Shown here in pieces: positions 7,292 to 16,136 of a DNA stretch of 64,000 bases. A program made the position numbers and the translations under genes. Source of the stretch: Verrucomicrobiota bacterium (GTDB taxonomy: Bacteria > Verrucomicrobiota > Kiritimatiellia > CAIQIC01); assembly GCA_004321905.1 (NCBI GenBank), contig SCQF01000041.1:1-64000 (forward strand). Reading direction: 5' to 3'. The notes below the pieces were generated by a model. It saw only the letters and a program-made list of their open reading frames with translations. It was not told the DNA's origin and searched no databases. Each line of letters opens with the position of its first letter. The stretch's first letter is position 1.

Positions 7292-7936
7292 TTATACCCT
7301 GAAACCCATAATTTGCACGCGGCGCGGCGGCTGGCCGGGCAGCGGCGGCAGCGGATAGTCCAGCAACCGTTTGAAGCCGGCACGTGCGAAGAACGCCTGC
7401 CCACCGGGCGAGTTTGCGGAGATATGCAGCCCACGAACGCCGCGCCGTCGCAACTCGTTCAGAAAATGCTCCAGCAACAGCCACCCGATACCTTGGTGAC
7501 GAAACGCCGACGCCAGATTCAGATGACCATGCGCCGGATAGTCCGTTGCGATGCGCGCGTGGCTGGCCGACTTTAATCGCGCCACACGTACGCCCGCCAA
7601 CAGCCAGGGCCATAACTGCGGTCGCAGCCAATGACCGCGCAAGAGAAAACGCAGTACCAGCCACGGCGCAATTCGCCATGCATATGTGCGCCGATAGCGC
7701 GCGGTGTCGGCGCAGCCGCCAAGATAGCCGGCGACAACGCCATCCACTTCCGCGACGAACAACAAGTCGGTGGCATAACGCAGGTAGTAGCCGACGAGCG
7801 CTTCGCTGACCAACGCTTCGTCGTCGAGCACACTACGTATCGGCCCGCCGAACAGCGCGGTCTCAAAGCAGATCCGCCGCACCGCCGCCTCGTCGGCCGG
7901 CTGATAGGCGCGAAGGATGATTTCGGCGCGTTCCAT
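7292..7936 (-). CDS. GNAT-family N-acetyltransferase
   Basis: 214 aa from MERAEIILRAYQ (a start 12 codons upstream is possible). The acetyl-CoA-binding motif A is seen as LNLASAFRHQGIGWLLLEHF (RxQGIG), preceded by a beta strand (LLFVAEVDGVVAGYLGG) and followed by the conserved GGQAFFARAGFKRL strand-turn. The 14-bp gap to the radical SAM gene suggests co-transcription. The substrate is not predictable; the long insert (APWLVLRFLLRGHWLRPQLW) is unusual and hydrophobic. Confidence 0.85.
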   Translation of the reverse strand: MERAEIILRAYQPADEAAVRRICFETALFGGPIRSVLDDEALVSEALVGYYLRYATDLLFVAEVDGVVAGYLGGCADTARYRRTYAWRIAPWLVLRFLLRGHWLRPQLWPWLLAGVRVARLKSASHARIATDYPAHGHLNLASAFRHQGIGWLLLEHFLNELRRRGVRGLHISANSPGGQAFFARAGFKRLLDYPLPPLPGQPPRRVQIMGFRV

Positions 7937-8053
7937 GCCCGCCAGCATGGCGGAAGACGTCCGCACGGTCAATGCCCGCTCTTCTAACGTTGCCGTGTAT
8001 CCAAAGACGGTCTATAATGGCAGCATGTTGGAATCAAACGAGAGGAATTCTTG

Positions 8054-8521
8054 ATGAAAGGTAACGAAAAAATTATTGCGAAGTTGAACGATCTGCTGGC
8101 CGATGAACTGACGGCGATCAACCAGTACATCGTGCATTCGGAGATGTGCGCCAACTGGGGCTATGAGCAGCTCCACAAGCACACCGAGAAACGCGCGATT
8201 GACGAGATGAAGCATGCCGAAAAACTCATCGGGCGCATTTTGTTCCTCGAAGGCCTGCCGGTGGTCAGTCACCTGAACAAGATCATCATCGGCGCCGATG
8301 TGACGATCCAGCACACGAACGACCACGCCGCCGAGGTGGGCGCCATCCAGGCCTATAACGCCGCCATCAAGCTGACCGCGGAACTGGGCGATAACGGCAC
8401 CCGCGAGTTGCTCGAAGATATTCTTAAGGACGAAGAAGCTCATATTGACTGGATCGAGGCGCAACTTGATCAGATCAAGCAGATGGGCATCCAAAACTAT
8501 CTCGTCGAGCAACTCGGCTAA
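8054..8521 (+). CDS. bfr: Bacterioferritin
   Basis: 155 aa starting at ATG 8054, seven bases after AGAGGA; the TTG immediately before it is less likely. It is an iron-storage 24-mer subunit with a di-iron ferroxidase centre. All ligands sit at canonical positions: E18, E51, H54, E94, E127 and H130. Met52, the axial ligand for inter-subunit haem, is also present (DEMKHAEK). Length and four-helix layout are standard. It stands alone, divergent from the GNAT gene. Confidence 0.96.
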   Translation: MKGNEKIIAKLNDLLADELTAINQYIVHSEMCANWGYEQLHKHTEKRAIDEMKHAEKLIGRILFLEGLPVVSHLNKIIIGADVTIQHTNDHAAEVGAIQAYNAAIKLTAELGDNGTRELLEDILKDEEAHIDWIEAQLDQIKQMGIQNYLVEQLG

Positions 8522-8529
8522 CGCCCCGG

Positions 8530-8578
8530 TTTCCAAGCCTTGGAAAAGGTAACGCTCCATTTTTCCAAGGCTTGGAAA
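8530..8578. repeat. Palindrome doublet 5
   Basis: Centres at 8538 (C) and 8570 (G), 32 bp apart, starting seven bases after the bfr stop. This copy has the C...G orientation of centres rather than the more common G...C. Confidence 0.95.
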
Positions 8579-8664
8579 TGGCTCGCCTCCGCGCTTGACC
8601 TCACGCGGTTCGGCTTCTACACTGCGCCGGCTGTTCGACCCCAGTAAACGGAGATGATGTAACT

Positions 8665-9375
8665 ATGGTGACCAAAGACGAAAAGAAGTTGGATGCCGGC
8701 GCACACGTGATTTCGCCCTATGCCGTGATTTTTGAACTCGAAGGCGCGCTGACGGGCGGGCGGCTGCTGCTGTTCGATACGCTCAAGAAACTCCTGAAGA
8801 AGGAAAAGCTCAATCTCGACGAAGTCACGTTCATTCGTCACGCCACCGGCCCCGCGCCGGTGGACGCGGTGCCCGCCTTGATCGAGGCGCTCGATGGCGA
8901 AGGCGTTTCCGACGACAAGATGCAGGCCGCACTCGTGGATGCGCTGCAAGCCAGTGGTGCGGAACTCGCGCTGACGCCGGTCTTGCGTAAGCTGATTGAT
9001 GCTGCCACGAAGCAAGGCATTCCGCTCGTCGCGGCCTCCTGCCTGCCCACCGCAGCCGCCGAAGCGTTGCTGGAGAAATCCGGTCTTGCGGAATTAGGCG
9101 TCAAGCTCCATGCCGTGGATGGCGCCGACGCCTGCTGTCCGTGCAAGAAGGATTGGCAGGAGATTGGCCGCAGCCTGAGCCGTATGCCGCACCGTTGCTT
9201 TGCGTTGGTCAGCACCGCCGCGGCCTGTCATGCGGCGTTGAGCGTGGACTTGCGCGTCATCGCGGTATGCGACGAGTTCACCACGGCGCAGGATTTTGGC
9301 GGAGCCGAGGCGGTCTATGAATCGCCGGCGGACTTCGACCTCGCGGACTTGCTGGCGCGTATGCCGGCAGCCTGA
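8665..9375 (+). CDS. HAD-superfamily-like protein lacking catalytic aspartates
   Basis: 236 aa. The fold pattern of a HAD phosphatase is visible. The motif I strand reads AVIFELEGALT where active enzymes have FDxDGxL, so both aspartates are glutamates. The motif II Ser (PLVAASC), a Lys (CCPCKKDW) and the last strand (RVIAVCDEFTT) remain, but the motif IV acidic pair is gone (ALVSTAAACH). A CCPC cluster is unusual. It is probably a catalytically dead or repurposed HAD protein. The TGA overlaps the ATG of mazG (TGATG-type), so the two are co-translated; a regulatory or binding role is a guess. Confidence 0.65.
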   Translation: MVTKDEKKLDAGAHVISPYAVIFELEGALTGGRLLLFDTLKKLLKKEKLNLDEVTFIRHATGPAPVDAVPALIEALDGEGVSDDKMQAALVDALQASGAELALTPVLRKLIDAATKQGIPLVAASCLPTAAAEALLEKSGLAELGVKLHAVDGADACCPCKKDWQEIGRSLSRMPHRCFALVSTAAACHAALSVDLRVIAVCDEFTTAQDFGGAEAVYESPADFDLADLLARMPAA

Positions 9376-10223
9376 TGGCGCGCGCCATGAGTCGCGGCGC
9401 AACATCACAACCCCGGCGTAACGATTCTCTGACGCGCTTGTTGGCGATCATGCGGAAGCTGCGCTCGCCGCAGGGTTGTCCGTGGGACCGTGAGCAGACG
9501 CACGCCAGCATCAAACCCAACCTGATCGAAGAGAGCTACGAAACGCTCGACGCGATTGATTCCGGTGATCCGCAGCAACTGAAGGAAGAACTCGGCGATG
9601 TGCTCTTGCAGGTCGTTTTCCACGCACAAATGGCCGACGAGGCGGGGCAGTTCAACTTCGACGATGTCGCCCGTATCCTCTGCGAAAAACTCGAACGCCG
9701 TCATCCGCACGTTTTTGGCACAGTCAAGGTCTCCGATTCCCGCGAAGTCCTGAAAAACTGGGAGACCATCAAACGCGGCGAGAAAAAAGCGCAAAAAGAA
9801 TTTTCTTCGGTGGTCGCCGGCCTTCCGCGCCACCTGCCGGCGCTGCTCAAGGCCGAACAGGTACAACGCAAAGCATCGCGCGTCGGCTTCGACTGGAAAA
9901 CCGTCACACCCGTCGCGGCGAAGGTTGAAGAAGAACTCGCCGAAGTGCGCCACGCCGTCGCGCGCCGTAAACCCGCGGAAATACGCGAGGAACTCGGCGA
10001 CCTGCTCTTCGCCGTAGTGAACCTCGGTCGTTTTCTCGGTCACAGCGCCGAAGAAGCGCTCGATGGCACTGTGCGGAAATTCGTCCGCCGCTTTCAGGAG
10101 ATTGAGCGCCGTCTGCATGTACAGGGACGCGAGATGACGAAATGCTCTCTCGCTGAACTCGACGCGATCTGGGAACAGATCAAACGCGAAGAGAAAAAGC
10201 GAAAGAAGCTGAACAGAAGATAA
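9375..10223 (+). CDS. mazG: Nucleoside triphosphate pyrophosphohydrolase MazG
   Basis: 282 aa. It hydrolyses NTPs/dNTPs to the monophosphate and PPi, a house-cleaning role. Two MazG helical repeats are visible: LRSPQGCPWDREQTHASIKP then NLIEESYE and LKEELGDVLLQVVFHAQMAD (EExxE/ExxD Mg sites), and a second KVEEELAEV ... EIREELGDLLFAVVNLGRFL. WETIKRGEKK is the conserved linker. Start: ATG 9375 overlapping the previous stop; ATG 9387 is an alternative. Confidence 0.95.
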   Translation: MARAMSRGATSQPRRNDSLTRLLAIMRKLRSPQGCPWDREQTHASIKPNLIEESYETLDAIDSGDPQQLKEELGDVLLQVVFHAQMADEAGQFNFDDVARILCEKLERRHPHVFGTVKVSDSREVLKNWETIKRGEKKAQKEFSSVVAGLPRHLPALLKAEQVQRKASRVGFDWKTVTPVAAKVEEELAEVRHAVARRKPAEIREELGDLLFAVVNLGRFLGHSAEEALDGTVRKFVRRFQEIERRLHVQGREMTKCSLAELDAIWEQIKREEKKRKKLNRR

Positions 10224-10251
10224 CGAAGCAACAAAGTTCTGTGTGCCTTTG

Positions 10252-11478
10252 TTAACTTCTGGTCAGCTTCTGGGCTGTTTTTCCGAAACCCTTTCCGTAC
10301 ACCACAAACCAAAGCGTGCCGAGTGCGCCAAATGCGGTGGCGGTGAGCAGGTTGACTGTCGGCGAGAGCTGCCACAGCCACGCACCACCGAACGCGGCGA
10401 GCGCGACGATCACATCGCGGATCAAATAATACAGTCCGAACGTTCCGGCGCGTGCATCCGCCGGCGCGAGGTCGAGAATCAGCGACTTACGCGTCGGCTC
10501 GCCGAATTCTTTCAGGCCGCGTAGCACAAATGCTACGACCAGCATCGGGAAGCTACGTGAGAACAGCAGTACCAGCGGAAAGGTCGTGAAGAAAATGAAC
10601 GTGATGACTACGAACGGTTTCTTCGCGCCGCAGTCGGCGAAGCGCGCCACGGGCAGGTAGATCAGCGCCGCGGTGGTCATTTCGAGGGCGGTCAGCACGC
10701 CGAATTGCACCGGCGTGATGCCGTGGAGGTTGATCGCCCAGACCACGACGAAGGCATAGGGGATTTGTTCGCAGAAGCGGATCAGAATATCGGAAAGCAG
10801 CAAGCTGCGGAGCGCGGGATCGAAGCGCCGGAAGAGACGCAAGGGCGGCAGTATTTTCTTTTTTGTACCCAGCGGGTCTTCCGGGATAAAAGCGCGCACG
10901 AGCACGACGCCTGCAAGGCACAGCGCTGCGGCAATGCCGAAAGCGATTTGAATACCCGCCACGATGCCGAAGCCCGCGATCACCGCGCCGCCCAGCACCG
11001 GGCCGAGCGCCATCGGAATGCGGCGCACGAGCGAGTGCAGGCTGACGCCCGTCACGCGCTTGTGCTGCGGCAAGACACGCGCGACGAGGCTCATGATCGC
11101 CGGCAACGTCACCGCCGACCACGCAATGAAAAACACCGCGCCGACGAGCACGGCCCACCAGCGCGGCACGACCAGCACGAGGATGAAGCCGAGCAACGCG
11201 ACGAGATTGAACACGACCAGCGCGCGCCGGTGGCCCCAGCGGTCGCTGGCCCAGCCGCCGGGCAGCGAATAGAGCGCGCCGAGCAGATTTTGCAAACCGC
11301 CAAGTGCGCCGATGGCGAAGTTCGAGCCGCCGAGCGCGAGCAGGTAAATGGGCAGAAACCGTTCGGCCATGCGCTCGCCCAAGCCGACGCAAATGACCAT
11401 GACGAGCATCGCCGTCATGCTCGTGTTCAGGCCGAGAAACGCGGTCATCCGTCGCCAAACTTGGGGTGCTGCTGCCAT
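10252..11478 (-). CDS. Major facilitator superfamily transporter
   Basis: 408 aa from ATG 11478 (MAAAPQVWRRM). The frame stays open upstream through a palindrome doublet, but that leader is unlikely to be translated. About 12 hydrophobic segments are seen, with the loop 2-3 motif GGWASDRWGHRRALV (MFS motif A-like GxxxDRxGRR) and a central basic loop (PEDPLGTKKK). Mid-protein SLHSLVRRIPMALGPVLGG is a drug/sugar-porter style helix. Substrate unknown. Divergent from the cvpA-like gene. Confidence 0.88.
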   Translation of the reverse strand: MAAAPQVWRRMTAFLGLNTSMTAMLVMVICVGLGERMAERFLPIYLLALGGSNFAIGALGGLQNLLGALYSLPGGWASDRWGHRRALVVFNLVALLGFILVLVVPRWWAVLVGAVFFIAWSAVTLPAIMSLVARVLPQHKRVTGVSLHSLVRRIPMALGPVLGGAVIAGFGIVAGIQIAFGIAAALCLAGVVLVRAFIPEDPLGTKKKILPPLRLFRRFDPALRSLLLSDILIRFCEQIPYAFVVVWAINLHGITPVQFGVLTALEMTTAALIYLPVARFADCGAKKPFVVITFIFFTTFPLVLLFSRSFPMLVVAFVLRGLKEFGEPTRKSLILDLAPADARAGTFGLYYLIRDVIVALAAFGGAWLWQLSPTVNLLTATAFGALGTLWFVVYGKGFGKTAQKLTRS

Positions 11479-11504
11479 GCGGTCACTATGCCGCACGTAC
11501 CATG

Positions 11505-11556
11505 TTTTTCCAAGGCTTGGAAAAATAGCACGCCTAGTTTTCCGAGCCTTGGAAAA
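11505..11556. repeat. Palindrome doublet 6
   Basis: Centres at 11515 (G) and 11547 (C), 32 bp apart, in the divergent promoter region between the MFS and CvpA genes. The second unit has one arm change (CCGAGCCTTGG). Confidence 0.94.
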
Positions 11557-11718
11557 CGGCCGACGGAAGGTGGAGCGGCTTGACCTCAAGCTGCTCCCCA
11601 ACGCGGCAGGAGCGCGTGGGTGGCAACACGCTCCACCGCCAATCTATTGGCATTCGGCTTGCCGCCACTGACGGCGCGGAGTAAGCTCCGCCCGAGGCAT
11701 CATCAAGCGGAGGCACGT

Positions 11719-12363
11719 GTGAACGGCTTCAATGCGGTGGACATTCTGGCGCTGATCTGGCTGCTGATCGGCATGTGGCGCGGCGGGCGACAAGGCCTGG
11801 CCGGCGCGCTGTTGCGGCTGTTGGCTTTGGGGCTGGCGGTGGGCGCGGGCTTCATGGGCTATGCCTGGCTCGCCGAAAATATCGCGAGCACCGGGCGGCT
11901 TGCAGGACCGGCGGGCGACCTGCTGTCTTTTTTTCTGATCACGATGATCGCCTATGTACTGCTCCGGCTGGTCGGCCTGCTGCTCAAGAACATGATGACG
12001 TTTACGTTCAAGGGCAGGCTGGAGCCGGTGGGTGGCGGTGTGGTCGGGTTGTTGATTTCGGCGTGCGTCATCACGTTGATCCTGTTGGTGGCTGGGCAAT
12101 GGCCGGAGCCGCAGATGAAAAAGTGGTTTGCCGAGGAATCGTGGCTGGGGCAGGTCGTACAGGCACAGTTGGGACCGGCGTGGCGGCGGCTTGAGCAACG
12201 CTATCCCGCGCTGAAGTTGTCGGAAGATTCCGGCGCCGAAACGCTCGACAGCGCGGAAACGGATACGGCCAAAACCGTTGGCCAGGCCCATGACGCTGCA
12301 AAACAAAAACTGCAAAAGGTCAAAAAGCGCGTGAACGAAGCGGTTGTGGAACGGCAGCAATAA
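11719..12363 (+). CDS. CvpA-family membrane protein
   Basis: 214 aa from GTG 11719, preceded by AGCGGAGG. Four transmembrane helices in the first ~150 residues start with FNAVDILALIWLLIGMWRGG and RQGLAGALLRLLALGLAVGA, the CvpA signature (named for colicin V production; function in envelope homeostasis poorly defined). The C-terminal ~60 residues are charged and probably a coiled coil. It lies 41 bp before dnaG and may be co-transcribed. Confidence 0.8.
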   Translation: MNGFNAVDILALIWLLIGMWRGGRQGLAGALLRLLALGLAVGAGFMGYAWLAENIASTGRLAGPAGDLLSFFLITMIAYVLLRLVGLLLKNMMTFTFKGRLEPVGGGVVGLLISACVITLILLVAGQWPEPQMKKWFAEESWLGQVVQAQLGPAWRRLEQRYPALKLSEDSGAETLDSAETDTAKTVGQAHDAAKQKLQKVKKRVNEAVVERQQ

Positions 12364-12404
12364 AGTACGCGCCGGCTCATGCTGCTTTCTACCTGCGTTT
12401 ATTG

Positions 12405-14216
12405 ATGACTAAAGCAATGTCGGGCATCATTCCCAAAAATTTACTGGAAGACATCCGCTCGCGCAGCGATGTCGTGGAGGTCATCGGCGCCTATCTCCAG
12501 CTCAAGCGCGCCGGCAACGCGTTTCGGGCGTTGTGTCCATTCCACAAAGAAAAGACGCCGTCGTTCCACGTCAATCCGCAACGCCAGATTTTTCACTGTT
12601 TCGGCTGTGGCGAGGGCGGCGACGTCTTCAAGTTCGTGATGAAGTATGAGAGTGTGGATTTCGCGGCCGCCGCGCGCCTGCTGGCGCAACGGGCGGGCGT
12701 ACGCCTGGAATTCGAGGCGGCCAAGCGCGGCGGCGAAGGCGGCGTGGACAAGGATGCGCTTTTTCGCGTGCATGAGGATGTGGCCCAACTTTATCACCGC
12801 TGCCTGCTCGACGAAAAACACGGTGCGGCGGCGCGCGCCTATCTGGCGGATCGCGAGTTGAGCTTGGAAACGGTGAAGGATTTCCTGATCGGTTATGCGC
12901 CCAACCGCTGGGACACGCTGCTGCTCTGGGCCGAGAAGAAAAAAATCCCCAGCAAACTGCTGGAAGCCGCCGGGCTGGTGTTGACCAAGGAAGGCGGCGG
13001 CCATTATGACCGTTTCCGCAATCGCCTGATGTTTTCGATCCGTGACGAGCTCGGTCGCGTCGTCGCATTCAGCGGGCGCGTGATGGATCCGCAGGACAAA
13101 ACGGCGAAATACGTCAACAGCCCGGAGACGGCGCTGTTCAAAAAAGGCCGCGTCCTGTTCGCGCTCGACCGCGCGCGCCGCGCCATCGCCGACGCTCATC
13201 AGGCGGTGCTCTGCGAAGGGCAGATTGACTGTATTCGCTGCCATCTCGCGGGCTTCACGAACGTCGTTGCCTCGCAAGGCACGGCGTTGACGGAGGAGCA
13301 CGCGCGGCTGCTCAAACGCTACGCCGACGAAGTGCTGATCGTGCTCGACGCTGATACCGCCGGCCAGAACGCCGCTTTACGCGCCGCCGAGGTGCTGCTC
13401 GGTGCGGGCTTGAGCATCAGTATCGCCGCACTACCGGCAGGCGAAGACCCCGACTCACTGATTCGCAAACAAGGGCGCGCCGCCTTCGAGCGCGTCCTCG
13501 CGGGCGCGGTTTCGGCGCTGGAGTTTCAAGCCCGTCTTTTTCAAACGCGCGGCGAATTGACCGGTGAAGCCGGCCGCACCCGCAGTGCCCGCGCGCTGCT
13601 GGAACTGATCGCCCGCGCCCCCACGGCCGTACAGCGCGACCTCTTGCTCCGCCAAGCCGCAGAGTTGCTGCACGTTTCCGAGGATGCTTTGCGGCAAGAC
13701 GCGCGGCGGCTCAATCGCCCGGCGGCGCGTGTGCCGGAATCGCCCCCGGCCAAACCAACGGAACATCCCGTGGAGGAAGTCCGCTTACTGGAATTGCTGG
13801 TGCAGCATCCCGACCTGACTGAATGGGTGGGGCGACATCTCTCGCCGACCCATCTCGCCGACGCCGCCTGCCGCATGTTGTATGTCCGGTTGTTGATCAA
13901 GCCCGAAAACTTGAATGCGGTACTTGACGAGGAAAGCACGGAATGTCAGCGGCTGGCCGCACAGGTGCAGGCCGCGCCTGACCGCATCGAAGGCGAAACG
14001 TTCACCGCAGCACAGGCGGGACGGGAGCTGGTGCTCAACATCGCCCGTGGCGCCTTGGAACGGCAGTGCGCCGCGAAAAAACAACAGCGCGAGACCACGC
14101 CCACCGCCGCACGCGAACAACTGACACAAGAAATCGTGCAACTTACGCTGGATATCAGTAATCTGCGGCAGGGCTGGGAGAAGGCCGAATTGGTCTTGTT
14201 GGCGCTGGCCGAGTGA
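12405..14216 (+). CDS. dnaG: DNA primase
   Basis: 603 aa. It makes RNA primers at the replication fork. The N-terminal CHC2 zinc ribbon has C44, H47, C65 and C68 (CPFHKEKTPSFH ... HCFGCGEGGD). The RNA-polymerase/toprim core has LCEGQIDCIRC (EGxxD) and IVLDADTAGQ (DxD). The C-terminal third is the helicase-binding region. Alternative starts are the TTG just before or ATG 12417; no strong ribosome-binding site distinguishes them. It is followed by rpoD, the classical dnaG-rpoD macromolecular-synthesis order, but without rpsU. Confidence 0.96.
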   Translation: MTKAMSGIIPKNLLEDIRSRSDVVEVIGAYLQLKRAGNAFRALCPFHKEKTPSFHVNPQRQIFHCFGCGEGGDVFKFVMKYESVDFAAAARLLAQRAGVRLEFEAAKRGGEGGVDKDALFRVHEDVAQLYHRCLLDEKHGAAARAYLADRELSLETVKDFLIGYAPNRWDTLLLWAEKKKIPSKLLEAAGLVLTKEGGGHYDRFRNRLMFSIRDELGRVVAFSGRVMDPQDKTAKYVNSPETALFKKGRVLFALDRARRAIADAHQAVLCEGQIDCIRCHLAGFTNVVASQGTALTEEHARLLKRYADEVLIVLDADTAGQNAALRAAEVLLGAGLSISIAALPAGEDPDSLIRKQGRAAFERVLAGAVSALEFQARLFQTRGELTGEAGRTRSARALLELIARAPTAVQRDLLLRQAAELLHVSEDALRQDARRLNRPAARVPESPPAKPTEHPVEEVRLLELLVQHPDLTEWVGRHLSPTHLADAACRMLYVRLLIKPENLNAVLDEESTECQRLAAQVQAAPDRIEGETFTAAQAGRELVLNIARGALERQCAAKKQQRETTPTAAREQLTQEIVQLTLDISNLRQGWEKAELVLLALAE

Positions 14217-14218
14217 AC

Positions 14219-14268
14219 TTTTCCAAGGCTTGGAAAGCAGCCCCCGGGGTTTTCCAGACCTTGGAAAA
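14219..14268. repeat. Palindrome doublet 7
   Basis: Centres at 14228 (G) and 14259 (C), 31 bp apart. It begins two bases after the dnaG stop codon and lies upstream of the rpoD promoter. The second unit is CCAGACCTTGG. Confidence 0.94.
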
Positions 14269-14290
14269 CAAGCGCCGCCGCGCCGCGCGC

Positions 14291-14340
14291 TTGACAAGAC
14301 CACAAAGCATTCGATATTAACGCGCGCTTTTTGGTATAAT
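14291..14340 (+). promoter_or_regulatory. Probable rpoD promoter region with two -10 candidates
   Basis: TTGACA at 14291-14296 is followed after 18 bp by TATTAA at 14315-14320, a good sigma-70 pair. A second, perfect TATAAT lies at 14335-14340, 30 bases before the rpoD ATG, without a clear -35. This gives rpoD its own promoter independent of dnaG. Confidence 0.6.
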
Positions 14341-14369
14341 TATAGGGATATGTCAACCAAGGGAGCCGA

Positions 14370-16124
14370 ATGAGCAGTAAGAAGGTAGCCAAGAAATCGT
14401 CCGTCAAACACGAGACCGCCAAACCGCACGCGGAGCATACGAAGCCGGCGGCCAAGCCGAAGGCTGGTGCGGACGAGGAAGGCGTGGTCAAGATCACGGT
14501 CAATCGCGATGATCGCAATGCCAAATACAAGGATTTGATCAAGCTGGCCAATGAAAAAGGCTACCTGACCTTCGACGACGTCAACGAGAAAATCCCCGAA
14601 AGCGTGGTCAGCCCGGAAGAGTTTGAAGGCATTCTGATCCTGCTGCGCGGGATGGATATCGAGGTCATCGAGGAGTCCGACGAGCAGCGTTTCAAAACGC
14701 AGATGGAGAAAGAGGAGCGCGAGCGGCAGGCGGCCAAACTTGACGTGCTCGACGATCCTGTGCGGATGTACCTCAAGCAGATGGGCCAGGTGCCGTTACT
14801 GACGCGTGAGCAGGAGGTGGAAATCTCCAAACGCATCGAGGAGGCTGAACTCAAGTGCCGCGTGCTCTTCCACCAATTTGGCGGCGCGGTGCAAGCCTAT
14901 CTGACGATGGCGGAGCGGCTGGAGGAAGGCAAGGAGCGGTTCGACCGCCTGATCAACGACAAGCACGTGGATAGCCGCGAGAAGTATCTCGTGCAATTGA
15001 AGAAGCTGCGCAAGACGGTGCAAGGGGCGCACCGCGCGGTGGGCAAAAAATTTGAATCGAGCTTGAAAGCGAAGCAGAGCAAGGCGCAATTTGCCAAGTC
15101 GCACAAGGCGTTGGATCAGGTGCGGGGCACGCTGGCCGAGCAGTTGGAGAAGTTCTATTTCAAGCAAAAAGCCGTGGAAGATCTCGTTTCGACCTTGGAA
15201 GAGGCGAACGCCAAGCTGGTGCACAGCCAGCGGGCGTTGGTGCGGATCGAACGATCGCGCGGCAAGAATGCGGCGACAGAAAAGCGCGCCGAAGAAAAAC
15301 GCATTGCCGCGCTGGAGCTGGAGCAGCGCATGACCGTGCCGGAATTCGAGCGTCACTATGCCGAGTTGCGGCTGTGGTTGCGCAAAGGCCTGCGCGCGAA
15401 AAGCGAGATGGTCGAAGCCAACCTGCGCCTCGTCATTAGTATCGCCAAAAAGTACACCAACCGCGGCCTGTCCTTCCTCGACCTGATTCAGGAAGGTAAT
15501 ATGGGCTTGATGAAGGCCGTGGAAAAATTCGAGTACCGTCGCGGTTATAAGTTCAGTACCTATGCCACGTGGTGGATTCGGCAGGCCATTACGCGCTCAA
15601 TCGCCGACCAAGCGCGCACCATTCGCATCCCCGTGCACATGATCGAAACGATCAACAAGCTGATGCGCATTCAGAAACAACTGGTGCAGGAGTTTGGCCG
15701 GGAACCGACGCCGGAAGAAGTCGCCGAGGAAATGAACCTCCCGGTGGACCGCGTCCGCGCGGTGCTCAAAATGGCGCAACAGCCGATCTCGCTGCAAAGC
15801 CCGGTGGGCGACAGCGAAGACACACATTTTGGCGACTTCATCGAGGACAAGAGCGCGGAAAACCCCTCCGAGATGACTGCGTTCAGCATGCTCAAGGATC
15901 GTTTACAGGAAGTGCTCAAGACGTTGAGCGACCGCGAGCAGGAAGTGCTCTCACTCCGTTTCGGCCTGGCCGATGGTTATCCGCGGACACTCGAAGAAGT
16001 CGGCAAACGCTTCACCGTCACGCGTGAACGCATCCGGCAAATTGAGGCGAAGGCGTTGCGCAAAATGCGGCACCCCACGCGCATCAAAAAGCTGGATGGC
16101 TTCCTTGATCTGAACATCGGCTAA
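14370..16124 (+). CDS. rpoD: RNA polymerase primary sigma factor (sigma-70)
   Basis: 584 aa, ATG 14370 with GGGAG five bases upstream. A Lys/Ala-rich N-terminus is followed by region 1.1 ([20 protein letters not shown]), 1.2 ([20 protein letters not shown]), a ~190-residue lysine-rich non-conserved region, then region 2 ([47 protein letters not shown]), region 3 and region 4.2 ([20 protein letters not shown]). This is a complete housekeeping sigma factor. Confidence 0.97.
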   Translation: MSSKKVAKKSSVKHETAKPHAEHTKPAAKPKAGADEEGVVKITVNRDDRNAKYKDLIKLANEKGYLTFDDVNEKIPESVVSPEEFEGILILLRGMDIEVIEESDEQRFKTQMEKEERERQAAKLDVLDDPVRMYLKQMGQVPLLTREQEVEISKRIEEAELKCRVLFHQFGGAVQAYLTMAERLEEGKERFDRLINDKHVDSREKYLVQLKKLRKTVQGAHRAVGKKFESSLKAKQSKAQFAKSHKALDQVRGTLAEQLEKFYFKQKAVEDLVSTLEEANAKLVHSQRALVRIERSRGKNAATEKRAEEKRIAALELEQRMTVPEFERHYAELRLWLRKGLRAKSEMVEANLRLVISIAKKYTNRGLSFLDLIQEGNMGLMKAVEKFEYRRGYKFSTYATWWIRQAITRSIADQARTIRIPVHMIETINKLMRIQKQLVQEFGREPTPEEVAEEMNLPVDRVRAVLKMAQQPISLQSPVGDSEDTHFGDFIEDKSAENPSEMTAFSMLKDRLQEVLKTLSDREQEVLSLRFGLADGYPRTLEEVGKRFTVTRERIRQIEAKALRKMRHPTRIKKLDGFLDLNIG

Positions 16125-16136
16125 TCCGGGAACCAT

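Noticed and set aside
10705-11583. 292-codon plus-strand frame opposite the MFS transporter
   Set aside because: Composition is His/Arg/Glu-rich as expected for the complement of a membrane protein; no motif.
10252-11601. Extended N-terminus of the MFS protein through the palindrome doublet
   Set aside because: An ATG at 11478 gives a normal MFS start; the extra 41 residues consist of repeat translation. The same reasoning trimmed LysE, LolE and the secreted protein at 62122-63060.
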